Shown here in pieces: positions 35,220 to 43,952 of a stretch of DNA of 64,000 bases; positions within the stretch are counted from its first letter, which is position 1; each line of letters begins with the position of its first letter. Origin of the DNA: Pseudomonadota bacterium (GTDB taxonomy: Bacteria; Pseudomonadota; Alphaproteobacteria; Sneathiellales; Sneathiellaceae); the NCBI GenBank assembly GCA_024743055.1, contig JANSXH010000018.1, positions 1-64,000 on the forward strand, read 5' to 3'. Under the pieces are notes generated by a model. The model had not been told where the DNA came from. It searched no databases and was given only the letters and a program-made list of their open reading frames with translations. Made by a program: the position numbers and the translations under genes.

Positions 35220-35936
35220 TCAAGCAGCCACAAAGTAGCCGGTAATCTGATCGCCCATCAGGACAAAGCCGAGGAACATCATGATGACATTTGCGGTATA
35301 GGCTTGCTGAAAGAAGCCCAGTGTCTTGCGCCAATATCCCATAACGATGAGGATGACAGCAAGGGCCAGGAGCTGGCCGATCTCAACCCCGACATTAAAG
35401 GCCAGAAGATTGGCCAGCAGCCCGTCTTCCGCAATCTGATATTCAAGAATTTTGGTGGCCAGCCCGGTCCCATGAAACAGGCCGAAGATGAAAGTCGCCG
35501 CCATGGTATTGGGCTGGACCCCGAACCATCGTTGAAAGGCCCCAAGATTGTCGAGCGCTTTATAGACAACCGAAAAGCCGATAATGGCGTCGACGATATA
35601 GGAACTAATCCCCCAGCCAAACCATACACCGGCCAGCATCGTAATCGAATGCCCTATTGCGAAAAGGCTGACATAAATGGCAACGTCCTGCATCCTGTAC
35701 AGAAAGAAAACGACACCGAGAAGAAACAGGATATGGTCGTATCCGGTGATCATATGCTTGGCCCCCAGATACATGAAGGGGATGATATGGACGCCCCATA
35801 TTTCCTGAATATAGCCTGCGTCACCCGGGGTCACATCATGGGCAAGGGCTGTACTGACCGAAAAGGCCAGCAGGGATAGAATGAGGCATGTCATGCGGAT
35901 CGCAACGCATTCCCGCCTCGATTGGATATTTATCAT
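35220..35936 (-). CDS. HupE/UreJ-family metal permease
   Basis: A 238-residue inner-membrane protein. It has a cleavable or first hydrophobic segment (MTCLILSLLAFSVSTALA), then about six transmembrane helices. GAKHMITGYDHILFLLGVVFF and FIFGLFHGTGLATKI carry the conserved histidines and aspartate of HupE/UreJ permeases. Family members are linked to nickel or cobalt uptake. Here the neighbours are His-rich proteins and a Zur-box promoter, so zinc is an alternative. GCGGAG precedes the ATG at 35936. Confidence 0.85.
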   Translation of the reverse strand: MINIQSRRECVAIRMTCLILSLLAFSVSTALAHDVTPGDAGYIQEIWGVHIIPFMYLGAKHMITGYDHILFLLGVVFFLYRMQDVAIYVSLFAIGHSITMLAGVWFGWGISSYIVDAIIGFSVVYKALDNLGAFQRWFGVQPNTMAATFIFGLFHGTGLATKILEYQIAEDGLLANLLAFNVGVEIGQLLALAVILIVMGYWRKTLGFFQQAYTANVIMMFLGFVLMGDQITGYFVAA

Positions 35937-35964
35937 GGATTTACTCCGCTTATGTTAGTTGATC

Positions 35965-35985
35965 AAAAATGCGCGACAGTCGCGC
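35965..35985 (-). terminator. hairpin with T-run between the His-rich gene and hupE
   Basis: On the minus strand the arms GCGCGAC and GTCGCGC (35971-35985, one-base spacer counted on the plus strand) form a 7-bp GC-rich stem followed by ATTTTT. This looks like an intrinsic terminator after the 117-residue His-rich gene. The spacer is too short for a full loop, so the inner pairs must open. It could also be a dyad controlling hupE. Confidence 0.45.
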
Positions 35986-35992
35986 CGAATGA

Positions 35993-36346
35993 TCAGGCGC
36001 GCGGAGGTCGGTCTATTCGAAACTGGGGCGAGGGTCCGTTTTCGGAAGCCTTGAGGCGCCAGGTTTCACTATACCAGGTCGTTGGAAAGGACTCACTGCC
36101 CAGCAGGAAAAATGCCTGCGAGTGATCATGGTCCGCTTTGTCGTGACTATGGCCATGCAAAGCCCAGAACAGGTCTTCCTCAAGGCCATGGGAATGACCA
36201 TGATCCTCAACCATTTCAAGATGCTCTTGGAGCGTGTCAAGGACTGAAGGCATATGGGAGACGGGCGGTATGGCTGACCAGATAACAAGTGACAGGCAAA
36301 GAAGCACGGCAATGCCGTTTTTCCCATTAGCCTGAAATCTTCGCAT
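35993..36346 (-). CDS. small His-rich secreted or membrane-tethered protein
   Basis: A 117-residue protein with an N-terminal hydrophobic signal (IAVLLCLSLVIWSAI, about 12-26), then DHGHSHGLEEDLFWALHGHSHDKADHDHSQ (48-77), which holds about nine histidines in HxH patterns. This looks like a periplasmic metal buffer, probably zinc. No family is recognised. It starts 28 bases after the tRNA-Leu gene on the same strand and may be read from the tRNA promoter or one nested there. hupE and the anchor-protein gene follow. Confidence 0.6.
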   Translation of the reverse strand: MRRFQANGKNGIAVLLCLSLVIWSAIPPVSHMPSVLDTLQEHLEMVEDHGHSHGLEEDLFWALHGHSHDKADHDHSQAFFLLGSESFPTTWYSETWRLKASENGPSPQFRIDRPPRA

Positions 36347-36374
36347 CGATCATCCAGCCCTATTAGTCATTAAA

Positions 36375-36461
36375 TGGTGCGGTCGAGAAGACTCGAACTT
36401 CCACCCGTGTTACCGGACAGCGACCTCAACGCTGCGCGTCTACCAATTCCGCCACGACCGC
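36375..36461 (-). tRNA. tRNA-Leu (anticodon GAG)
   Basis: An 87-base class II tRNA with a 7-bp acceptor stem (GCGGTCG with CGACCGC), a long variable arm, the T-loop TTCGAGT and an encoded CCA. The anticodon stem CAGCG/CGCTG encloses the loop TTGAGGT, giving anticodon GAG, which reads CUC and CUU leucine codons. The size and variable arm fit leucine. It is the only tRNA in the window. Confidence 0.95.
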
Positions 36462-36474
36462 ACAATGGTGCACG

Positions 36475-36503
36475 GGAATAACAAATGTTTTCTTGTCGTG
36501 CAA
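36475..36503 (-). promoter_or_regulatory. promoter candidate for tRNA-Leu
   Basis: On the minus strand, TTGCAC (36503-36498) and TATTCC (36480-36475) are separated by 17 bases and lie 14 bases before the tRNA, a good distance for a sigma-70 promoter. The -10 box is imperfect. Confidence 0.4.
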
Positions 36504-36641
36504 CAACTGAATTGCGGTTCGTTCCGATTAATTCAATATCCCCTCACCCCGGTTGCCTTATCGGGGATTTTCAGACAACAAATTGAACAAATTTGGAAAA
36601 ATGCAGATTTGCCGTATTGACAGGTTTTGTCATTTAGTTTT

Positions 36642-36661
36642 TGTTATGTTATAACATATCA
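36642..36661. promoter_or_regulatory. Zur-box-like palindrome
   Basis: The core TATGTTATAACATA (36645-36658) is a perfect palindrome and extends to a 20-bp dyad with one mismatched pair, TGTTATGTTATAACATATCA. It lies 16 bases before the start codon of the His-rich outer-membrane protein. The GTTATAACAT core is the pattern known for alphaproteobacterial zinc-uptake regulators. Binding by Zur is inferred from the motif and the product it controls. Confidence 0.7.
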
Positions 36662-36676
36662 TAATTTGAGGCTAAC

Positions 36677-37828
36677 ATGTCGAGACTTTCCCTTATTCCG
36701 CTTTTTCTCATTGCGTCCCTGCCCGTATCAGCTCTTGCCGAGGACAAGCATGATCATTCTCATGATCATTCTCATGGTGGACAGACCGGCTTTTATGGCC
36801 ATCTTGATGCCGTCATCCTGTTTGATCATGTCTTTAAGGCGGCCGAGGCAGATGAGGAAATCAATGAAGCCTATACCCATTCTCATTTCGAGTTCGGATA
36901 CGGATTTGGCAACGGCCTCTCCATTAATTCAAACATCCAGCTGGAAGGCGAGCCGGCCGGACATGACCATGGCGGCGGCGGAAATGCCCCGGATGGCAGT
37001 AACCGCTATTTTGAAGACACGCCCCTGTTTGTCCGGAGTCTGACGGCAAATTATGACAGCGAGCATTTCGGGGGCTATATCGGAAAGTTCGACCCGATAT
37101 TGGGCTTCGGCGAACATGATCTGCCCGGCATTTATGGGTATCAGATCGTTGACGACTATATTGTCCGAGAAAGAATCGGGTTTGGCGGTTACGGCAGACT
37201 GGACGCCGGCAATTACGGAACCCACCGCGTTGACATCAGCACCTTTTTTGCCGACACGACTTTCCTGAGCAACTCCATTCTCTATGAGCGGGGCCGCACA
37301 CGGGAGGCCGATGGAGGCGTTTCAAACACCGAGGACTTTTCCTCTTTCTCAATCGCCGTAACGGGATCAGATTTTTATTCCCTTAACAGCAATATTCCTG
37401 AGGGCCTTTCTTATCATCTAGCATACTCGAACCAGGCAGCTGGGGAAGGCGATGATACAGCGGAAAAGCGCTATATCGTTGGGGGTCAATACCGACATAT
37501 ATTCAATGCGGACTGGAGTGGCCGGGTCCTGGCCGAGATCGTGCATATCAATCACCTGAACGGTGAAGAGCCCCATGACCGCACCTATAACACATTAGGT
37601 ACGGAGCTCTCCTACGGCTCCTGGACATTTGGTTCGACCTATACCTTCGTCAATAATTCCAATCCGGTGGAACCGGACGAAGCCCAGAACGGCAGAATTT
37701 ATCAGGCCTCCCTCGCCTATACCTTCGACATCGGGATTACCGTTGGCGCGGGATATAAATATCAATTGGAGGAAGGGGAGAAAAACCACCGGATTGGTGC
37801 GTTGGTCGGATATTCCGTGGCCTTCTAA
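36677..37828 (+). CDS. His-rich outer-membrane beta-barrel protein, probably zinc-regulated
   Basis: A 383-residue protein with a signal peptide (LSLIPLFLIASLPVSALA, about 4-21). A histidine cluster follows at once, HDHSHDHSHGG (25-35), with another at 96-98 (HDH). The rest is made of alternating aromatic and small residues typical of porin strands, and it ends in phenylalanine (VGYSVAF), the usual signal for outer-membrane assembly. There is no TonB plug. It resembles putative zinc-regulated outer-membrane proteins. The Zur-like palindrome in its promoter suggests expression when zinc is scarce, with the His cluster capturing zinc at the cell surface or in the periplasm. The function is inferred. 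Confidence 0.75.
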   Translation: MSRLSLIPLFLIASLPVSALAEDKHDHSHDHSHGGQTGFYGHLDAVILFDHVFKAAEADEEINEAYTHSHFEFGYGFGNGLSINSNIQLEGEPAGHDHGGGGNAPDGSNRYFEDTPLFVRSLTANYDSEHFGGYIGKFDPILGFGEHDLPGIYGYQIVDDYIVRERIGFGGYGRLDAGNYGTHRVDISTFFADTTFLSNSILYERGRTREADGGVSNTEDFSSFSIAVTGSDFYSLNSNIPEGLSYHLAYSNQAAGEGDDTAEKRYIVGGQYRHIFNADWSGRVLAEIVHINHLNGEEPHDRTYNTLGTELSYGSWTFGSTYTFVNNSNPVEPDEAQNGRIYQASLAYTFDIGITVGAGYKYQLEEGEKNHRIGALVGYSVAF

Positions 37829-37840
37829 ACGCGCGAGACT

Positions 37841-38089
37841 TTAATAGTCAGGCTGATTGCTTTTGGCGTTGTTGGTGATGGAGATACCGATATTGTCCTC
37901 GACAATAATGATTTCGCCATAAGCAATCGGCTTGTTATTGGCGAGGACAACGGCATCGTCATCCGCACCGGCGTCAAGCTCGATAACCGCCCCGCGACCC
38001 ATTTTCAGGAGTTGGTGGATGGGCATAACCGCCTTTCCCAGAACGACTGAGATTTCGACTTCTACGCCTTCAATTGCCTTGTCTTCCAT
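37841..38089 (-). CDS. fliN: short FliN/SpoA-domain protein
   Basis: An 82-residue protein made of little more than the SpoA (FliN C-terminal) domain: VEVEISVVLGKAVMPIHQLLKMGRGAVIELDAGADDDAVVLANNKPIAYGEIIIVEDNIGISIT. In flagellated bacteria FliN forms the lower part of the C-ring switch. Alphaproteobacterial FliN can be this short. No other flagellar gene is nearby, so it is either an orphan fliN or a specialised paralogue. It is convergent with the His-rich barrel gene and divergent from lipB. Confidence 0.75.
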   Translation of the reverse strand: MEDKAIEGVEVEISVVLGKAVMPIHQLLKMGRGAVIELDAGADDDAVVLANNKPIAYGEIIIVEDNIGISITNNAKSNQPDY

Positions 38090-38231
38090 ACCGGATCCCG
38101 ATTAATGGTGGTAATACTGGAGCTCAGTATGGAGAAACAGGGTTAACAGTCCCTTAACAGGGGGCCGCATTGATCCGCTTTCAGTCCAGAGCAGCCATTG
38201 TTGTTTTGCCAAGACCTGCTATATATCTGGA

Positions 38232-38894
38232 ATGCATGATATCGAGTGGAAAATTTCAGAAGAACTCGTCCCATATGAAGAGGCAATCTCATATATGGAA
38301 CAACGCGTTGCTGAAATTCGTTCAGGTGAAAGCCGAGAACTGGTTTGGCTGTTGGAGCACCCTCCCCTCTATACAGCCGGAACCAGCGCGGACAGCGATG
38401 ATTTGATCGCCCCTGACCGCTTTCCCGTCCATAACGCGGGCCGCGGCGGCCAATATACCTATCATGGGCCCGGGCAGCGGGTAGTTTATGTGCTGCTGGA
38501 TCTGAAAAAACGGAAATCCGATATCAGGGCCTTTGTTCAGGATCTCGAGGACTGGACCATCGACCTTCTGGCGCAATATCAAATCAAGGGAGAGAAGCGC
38601 GACGGCCGTGTCGGTGTCTGGGTCGACAGAGGACATCGGGAGGACAAAATCGCTGCTATTGGCGTGCGGGTCCGGCGTTGGGTCAGCTTTCACGGGATCT
38701 CGATTAATGTGGACCCGGAACTCGCTCACTATGAGGGCATTGTGCCCTGCGGGATCGCTGAGCATGGCGTCACCTCCCTTACCGACCTTGGCATCCCCGT
38801 GAGCATGGAGGAGGTCGATATGGAGCTTCTGGCGAGCTTCAGGAAGGTATTTTTAGAAAACGGCGTAACCGGAAAGATTACGCCGTCCGCCTAA
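38232..38894 (+). CDS. lipB: octanoyl-[ACP]:protein N-octanoyltransferase LipB
   Basis: A 220-residue enzyme that moves octanoyl groups from acyl carrier protein to lipoyl domains. [12 protein letters not shown] at 71-82, Lys139 in EDKIAAIGV, and Cys173 in GIVPCGI give the complete thioester and catalytic residues of LipB. Lipoylated 2-oxo acid dehydrogenases, including the branched-chain one needed between leucine dehydrogenase and LiuA, depend on it. It is convergent with pccA. Confidence 0.95.
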   Translation: MHDIEWKISEELVPYEEAISYMEQRVAEIRSGESRELVWLLEHPPLYTAGTSADSDDLIAPDRFPVHNAGRGGQYTYHGPGQRVVYVLLDLKKRKSDIRAFVQDLEDWTIDLLAQYQIKGEKRDGRVGVWVDRGHREDKIAAIGVRVRRWVSFHGISINVDPELAHYEGIVPCGIAEHGVTSLTDLGIPVSMEEVDMELLASFRKVFLENGVTGKITPSA

Positions 38895-38905
38895 CCGGAT
38901 AATTC

Positions 38906-40873
38906 TTATTCGAATTCCAGAATAACGTCATCGACAGCCAGGGTATCCCCGGCGCCCGCGTTAACTTTCGCCACAGTACCATCCTGCTCCGCCCGAAGAA
39001 TATTTTCCATCTTCATAGCCTCGACAACAGCAAGCGCCTGCCCTGCCTTCACCTCATCCCCCTCACCGACATGAACGGCGACGATCATCCCGGGCATGGG
39101 ACAGAGAAGGTACTTTGACATATCCGGCGCCACCTTTACTGGCATCAGTTCTGCCAGTTTGGCGACTTCTGGCCGCTGAACACTCAATTTCAGAACGGCT
39201 CCGGCATGGGTAAGGACAATCACGCCGTTGGAAATCTCTAGCTGGGCGATCATCTTCTCGCCATTGACCTTGGCTTTGACCAACCGCTTGCCCGGTGCCC
39301 ATTTGCTTCTGACGGCGACAATCCGGTCACCAAACTCAACATCAATGCCCCCCTTGGTATCCTCAGCCGTGACCGTCGTGGAGATTTCCTTGCCTTCACT
39401 AATGACCCAGCTGTTGGATGTCTTGGCGACAACATCCTTAAGGCTGCGGCTTTCATGGCGAAGCTGAACCAGAAGAGCCATGGCCTGTAGGCCTTCATAG
39501 GTGCTTTGATCGAGGGTGACACCGCTAAATCCATCGGGATATTCCTCGGCAATAAAGCCAGTCGTTATATTTCCGGCGCGAAAACGAGGATGGCTGCAAA
39601 CCGCGTTCAGGAAGTTGATGTTATGGGCAATCCCTTTGACCTCATATGCATCAAGGGCATGACCCATCTCGGCAATCGCCTCATCACGGTCCTTCCCGTA
39701 AGTCACCAGCTTGGCGATCATGGGATCATAGAACATGGTAATTTCCGAGCCTTCGGTCACGCCGGTATCGACCCTGACCTTCTTGCCAGTTGGCACCTGA
39801 TATCGGCTCAGACGGCCAATAGACGGCAGGAAGCCCCGATAAGGATCCTCTGCATAGAGCCGGCTTTCCATGGCCCAGCCTGTCAAGGTGACGTCTTTTT
39901 GCTGAAGGGTGAGTTTTTCACCGTTGGCGACGCGGATCATCTGTTCTACCAGATCAACACCGGTGATAAGCTCGGTCACCGGATGCTCCACCTGCAGGCG
40001 GGTATTCATTTCGAGGAAGTAGAAATTCCGGTCGCTGCCGACGATGAACTCCACGGTACCGGCAGAATGGTAATCAACTTCCTTGGCGAGAGCGACGGCC
40101 TGCTCGCCCATGGCTTTTCGAAGTTCCTCGTCCAGGAACGGGCTCGGCGCCTCTTCGATGACTTTCTGGTGACGGCGCTGAATGGAACATTCGCGCTCCC
40201 CCAGATAGATGCAATTGCCATGCTTGTCGGCCAGCACCTGAATCTCGATATGCCGGGGATCAACAACAAATTTCTCTATGAAGATACGATCATCCCCAAA
40301 GCTGCTGATGGCCTCGTTCTTGGCGGATTGAAAGCCTTCACGGGCTTCCTCATCATCGAAGGCAACCCGCATGCCCTTGCCGCCACCGCCAGCGGAGGCC
40401 TTGATCATCACCGGATAACCAATTTCTTTTGAAATCTTGACGGCATGGTCCGCATCTTCGATGAGGTCCATATGTCCCGGGACCGTGTTGACACCGGCAT
40501 CGAGGGCCAATTTTTTAGAGGCGATCTTGTCGCCCATGGAGGCAATAGCTTTTTGGCCGGGTCCGATAAAGGCAATGCCCGCCTTGTCGAGCGCATCGGC
40601 AAAAGCCTGGTTCTCGGACAGGAAACCGTAGCCCGGATGAACGGCCTCAGCCCCCGTCTGCTTGCAGGCGTTGATGATTTTGTCGATGACCAGATAGCTC
40701 TCAGCGGCGGCGGCCGGACCGATATGGACGGCTTCATCCGCCATGCGCATATGGACGGCGCCATCATCCGCATCGGAATAGACTGCAACCGTTTTTATGC
40801 CCATGCTTTGAGCAGAACGGATGACCCGGCAGGCAATTTCTCCACGATTGGAGATAAGGATTTTCTTGAACAT
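38906..40873 (-). CDS. pccA: propionyl-CoA carboxylase, biotin (alpha) subunit
   Basis: A protein of about 655 residues. The biotin carboxylase part begins MFKKILISNRGEIACRVIRSA and has KASAGGGGKGMRVAF and EMNTRLQVEHPVTELITG. The biotin domain near the end has VEAMKMEN, which places biotin on about Lys621. The LSRYQVPTGKKVRVDTGVTEG region and pairing with pccB mark it as the propionyl-CoA enzyme, not the leucine one at 14 kb. I use the ATG at 40873, with GAGGGAAAAG upstream; the longer frame would begin inside the intergenic region. Confidence 0.92.
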   Translation of the reverse strand: MFKKILISNRGEIACRVIRSAQSMGIKTVAVYSDADDGAVHMRMADEAVHIGPAAAAESYLVIDKIINACKQTGAEAVHPGYGFLSENQAFADALDKAGIAFIGPGQKAIASMGDKIASKKLALDAGVNTVPGHMDLIEDADHAVKISKEIGYPVMIKASAGGGGKGMRVAFDDEEAREGFQSAKNEAISSFGDDRIFIEKFVVDPRHIEIQVLADKHGNCIYLGERECSIQRRHQKVIEEAPSPFLDEELRKAMGEQAVALAKEVDYHSAGTVEFIVGSDRNFYFLEMNTRLQVEHPVTELITGVDLVEQMIRVANGEKLTLQQKDVTLTGWAMESRLYAEDPYRGFLPSIGRLSRYQVPTGKKVRVDTGVTEGSEITMFYDPMIAKLVTYGKDRDEAIAEMGHALDAYEVKGIAHNINFLNAVCSHPRFRAGNITTGFIAEEYPDGFSGVTLDQSTYEGLQAMALLVQLRHESRSLKDVVAKTSNSWVISEGKEISTTVTAEDTKGGIDVEFGDRIVAVRSKWAPGKRLVKAKVNGEKMIAQLEISNGVIVLTHAGAVLKLSVQRPEVAKLAELMPVKVAPDMSKYLLCPMPGMIVAVHVGEGDEVKAGQALAVVEAMKMENILRAEQDGTVAKVNAGAGDTLAVDDVILEFE

Positions 40874-40896
40874 TTTCTTTTCCCTCTTGCCCGATC

Positions 40897-42429
40897 CTAA
40901 AGCGGAATGTTGCCGTGTTTTTTCCACGGATTTTCGAGTTGTTTATTTTTCAGCATACGCAGTGACGCCGCGACGCGATGCCGGGTATTGTTCGGCATGA
41001 TCACATCATCGATAAAGCCGCGATGACCCGCGATGAAGGGGTTGGCGAACCGTTCCTGATACTCGTCGGTGCGTTTCTGGATCTTTTCCTCATCACCAAT
41101 CTCGGAGCGGAAGATGATCTCCACAGCGCCCTTTGATCCCATCACCGCAATTTCTGCGGAAGGCCAGGCATAATTGACGTCTCCCCTCAAATGCTTGGAG
41201 GACATCACGTCATAGGCTCCGCCATAGGCTTTACGGGTAATAACCGTAACCTTTGGAACGGTTGCCTCAGCATAGGCATAGAGCAGCTTGGCCCCATGTT
41301 TGATAATCCCGCCATATTCCTGAGCTGTTCCCGGGAGAAACCCTGGAACGTCAACAAATGTCACGATCGGGATATTGAAGCAGTCACAGAAACGCACGAA
41401 ACGGGCGGCTTTGCGGGAACTGTCAATATCAAGGCAACCGGCCAGAACCATTGGCTGGTTGGCGACAATACCAACGGTCTGGCCTTCCATACGGGCAAAG
41501 CCGGTAATAATGTTTTTGGCGAAATCTGGCTGGATGCTGAAGAAATCCCCTTCATCGACAATTTTTTCCACCAGTTCCATCATGTCATAGGGCTTGTTCG
41601 CATTATCAGGAACAAGCGTATCCAGGGAGGGTTCGCGCCGGTCCGGATCATCAAAACTTTTGCGGTTCGGAGACTGGTCCTGATTGCTCGCCGGCAGGAA
41701 ATCCACAAGGCGGCGGACTTCGTTCAAGACCTCCACATCGTTGTCATAGGCGTTATCCGCCACGGACGACTTGCTGGTATGGGTTCCTGCCCCGCCCAGC
41801 TCCTCCGCTGTAACCGTTTCATTGGTCACTGTCTTGACGACATCGGGTCCGGTCACGAACATATAAGAACTGTCCCGAACCATAAAAATGAAATCTGTCA
41901 TGGCCGGGGAATAAACAGCCCCTCCCGCGCATGGGCCCATGATCACGGAGATTTGCGGCACCACGCCAGAGGCCATCACATTTCTCTGAAACACTTCGGC
42001 ATAGCCCGCCAGGCTGTCAATGCCTTCCTGGATACGGGCGCCGCCTGAGTCATTGAGGCCAATAACCGGCGCGCCAACCTGAACTGCCTTGTCCATGACC
42101 TTGCAGATTTTCTTGGCATGATATTCTGAGAGCGAGCCGCCAAATACTGTGAAGTCCTGACTGAAAACAAAGACCAGCTTGCCATTAATGGTGCCATGGC
42201 CGGTGATCACGCCATCGCCGATCACTGCTTCTTTTTCCATGCCGAACTCGGTGCAGCGATGTTCGACAAACATGTCCCATTCTTCAAAGGAGCCTTCATC
42301 CAGCAAAAGGGTAATTCTCTCCCGCGCTGTCAGCTTGCCTTTCGCATGCTGGGAATCTATGCGCTTCTGGCCGCCTCCCAGCCGCGCCTTAGCCCGTTTC
42401 TCTTCCAGTTGCTGAATGATATCCTGCAT
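40897..42429 (-). CDS. pccB: propionyl-CoA carboxylase, carboxyltransferase (beta) subunit
   Basis: A 510-residue carboxyltransferase. [13 protein letters not shown], the glycine-rich [33 protein letters not shown] and [28 protein letters not shown] are all standard for PccB. With PccA it forms methylmalonyl-CoA from propionyl-CoA. No methylmalonyl-CoA mutase gene is in the window. pccB precedes pccA on the same strand with a 23-base gap, and atp12 lies 9 bases upstream. Confidence 0.95.
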   Translation of the reverse strand: MQDIIQQLEEKRAKARLGGGQKRIDSQHAKGKLTARERITLLLDEGSFEEWDMFVEHRCTEFGMEKEAVIGDGVITGHGTINGKLVFVFSQDFTVFGGSLSEYHAKKICKVMDKAVQVGAPVIGLNDSGGARIQEGIDSLAGYAEVFQRNVMASGVVPQISVIMGPCAGGAVYSPAMTDFIFMVRDSSYMFVTGPDVVKTVTNETVTAEELGGAGTHTSKSSVADNAYDNDVEVLNEVRRLVDFLPASNQDQSPNRKSFDDPDRREPSLDTLVPDNANKPYDMMELVEKIVDEGDFFSIQPDFAKNIITGFARMEGQTVGIVANQPMVLAGCLDIDSSRKAARFVRFCDCFNIPIVTFVDVPGFLPGTAQEYGGIIKHGAKLLYAYAEATVPKVTVITRKAYGGAYDVMSSKHLRGDVNYAWPSAEIAVMGSKGAVEIIFRSEIGDEEKIQKRTDEYQERFANPFIAGHRGFIDDVIMPNNTRHRVAASLRMLKNKQLENPWKKHGNIPL

Positions 42430-42438
42430 GTTCTCTCC

Positions 42439-43140
42439 TCAGGCAATTATGCCGGTTAGTTCTAGAAAGCGCGTGCTCGCGGCCAGGCTTTCCTTATTAT
42501 TTTTTCGTCTTTCCATCGCTTCTGCGTCGATGCCCCATTGTTCCATCACATGGGTCTCATCCAGCTCACTGATCTCAAAGGCTTCTTCGGCATTGACATG
42601 TCCATCCAGGACAGCAAGCGCGACAACCAGGGAACCACATAAAGCAGTAATATTATAAAGTGGCGACAAGGTCATATCTTTTTGCAAACCAACAATTTCC
42701 AACATTTTCGTCAGAGCTTCTTCTTCCTGATTAATGTGGTGGATGGAGTTGGTGGTCTTCAGGGTTATCTGATGGCGGGTTTCAATCCACTGCAGGAGAG
42801 GATCCCAGGCCGCAGATTGCTTTGCGACCAGACTATCAGGATATTCCGCGCGATAGCAAACAAGGTCCGTACCACCATACGCAGCAATATCTTGAATGAC
42901 CTTTTTCCGCTGTGGTGTAACCCGATCAATGGCCGTCGCGGCGGCCTGCATCAACGGCATGGAGGCAGGATCTATCTTGGTTTCCTGACTATCCCACTCT
43001 TCAGCGATTGCCTTTGCCAGCTCCCGCGTGGGTAACAGAAGGGCCGACTTCGCAGGCGTCTTGATCGCTCGCCCATCCAATTGAATGGTGTAAGCGTCAC
43101 CCGCTCCTTCGACAGTCACTTCCTTGTATATACGATTCAT
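42439..43140 (-). CDS. ATP12-family F1-ATPase assembly chaperone
   Basis: A 233-residue homologue of mitochondrial Atp12, which binds free F1 alpha subunit and promotes F1 assembly. The N-terminal beta domain has YTIQLDGRAIKTPAKSALLLPTRELA and the helical part has IAEEWDSQETKIDPASMPLMQAAATAIDR, both highly conserved. The C-terminal ELDETHVMEQWG is also typical. Bacterial members are largely confined to alphaproteobacteria. It lies between the HAD phosphatase and pccB genes. Confidence 0.92.
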   Translation of the reverse strand: MNRIYKEVTVEGAGDAYTIQLDGRAIKTPAKSALLLPTRELAKAIAEEWDSQETKIDPASMPLMQAAATAIDRVTPQRKKVIQDIAAYGGTDLVCYRAEYPDSLVAKQSAAWDPLLQWIETRHQITLKTTNSIHHINQEEEALTKMLEIVGLQKDMTLSPLYNITALCGSLVVALAVLDGHVNAEEAFEISELDETHVMEQWGIDAEAMERRKNNKESLAASTRFLELTGIIA

Positions 43141-43223
43141 ATGGCGGCCAGCAGTTTATCGTCACCTAACAGTCGTTAGGTTTATAGCGATTATGAAACA
43201 AAATGCAAGTATGGCTTTGCCAT

Positions 43224-43898
43224 TTATTTGCTAAAAATCAAGGCAGTCAGTTCGGCAAAATCCTCAATCAGATGATCTGCCCCGCTATCACTTAGCTCTT
43301 TTAACTCGTGATACCCCCAACTGACTCCAACAGCATGACATCCTGCATTTTTTGCCAGCATCATATCAAAACTTGTATCCCCAACCATATAGGTATTTTC
43401 GGGCCCTGCTCCGGCATCCTCCATGGCTCGCTCCAACATTTGGGGGTGGGGCTTACCGGGATTGTTGTCCGGCGTTTGCAGGGAAATGAAATACTCTTGA
43501 AGGGAATGCTGCTCAACCACTGCATTGAGGCCGCGCGATGACTTTCCGGTGGCAACTGCCATCAGGCAGCCCACGGAAGATAGCTTTTCCAGCACCGCCA
43601 ATGCTCCGGGATATAACGGCTCCTCATGATCCGGATGAAGTCTCTGCTGAAAGAAGGCTTCCTTGTAAGCAAGAACAACTTTATTCAGCAGATCTAAGTC
43701 TTCCTGGTCCGGCAGCAAACGATGAATGGCGGTTTCAAGATTGAGGCCAATGGAAGAGCGAATGTCCCGATCTGATGGCGCAGCCAAACCATGGGCCTGA
43801 AAGCTCTCGGTCATGCAGGTAATGATATTGTGCTGACTGTCAACGAGTGTCCCGTCGCAGTCAAAGACGACCAGTTTGCGTACCGATATATCGGTCAT
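43224..43898 (-). CDS. HAD-superfamily phosphatase, phosphoglycolate-phosphatase-like
   Basis: A 224-residue HAD-IA hydrolase. Motif I VFDCDGTLVDS is at 11-21 with nucleophile Asp13 and acid Asp15. ATGKSSRG near 116 is motif II, and MVGDTSFDMMLAKNAG is motif IV. The cap is the four-helix type of the Gph group. The substrate is unknown. The gene commonly lies between rluA and atp12 in alphaproteobacteria; here leuA sits between it and rluA. Confidence 0.85.
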   Translation of the reverse strand: MTDISVRKLVVFDCDGTLVDSQHNIITCMTESFQAHGLAAPSDRDIRSSIGLNLETAIHRLLPDQEDLDLLNKVVLAYKEAFFQQRLHPDHEEPLYPGALAVLEKLSSVGCLMAVATGKSSRGLNAVVEQHSLQEYFISLQTPDNNPGKPHPQMLERAMEDAGAGPENTYMVGDTSFDMMLAKNAGCHAVGVSWGYHELKELSDSGADHLIEDFAELTALIFSK

Positions 43899-43920
43899 CT
43901 CACCTCACAATATATAAAAT

Positions 43921-43945
43921 AGCCGGCGGTAACGGTCCGCCGGCT
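43921..43945 (-). terminator. terminator of leuA
   Basis: AGCCGGCGG (43921-43929) and CCGCCGGCT (43937-43945) form a perfect 9-bp stem with a 7-base loop. On the minus strand it follows the leuA stop by a few bases and is followed by ATTTTATATATT, so it is a good intrinsic terminator. It separates leuA from the HAD gene. Confidence 0.8.
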
Positions 43946-43952
43946 TTTCGAT

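Noticed and set aside
34510-35238. 242-codon open frame on the plus strand
   Set aside because: It is antisense to the anchor-protein gene, which has a clear ribosome binding site, a transmembrane helix and a conserved neighbour.
39506-40432. 308-codon open frame on the plus strand
   Set aside because: It is the antisense shadow of pccA.
43165-43180. CCTAAC-AGTC-GTTAGG hairpin between the HAD and atp12 genes
   Set aside because: The 6-bp stem has a 4-base loop but no T-run; too weak to call a terminator or operator.
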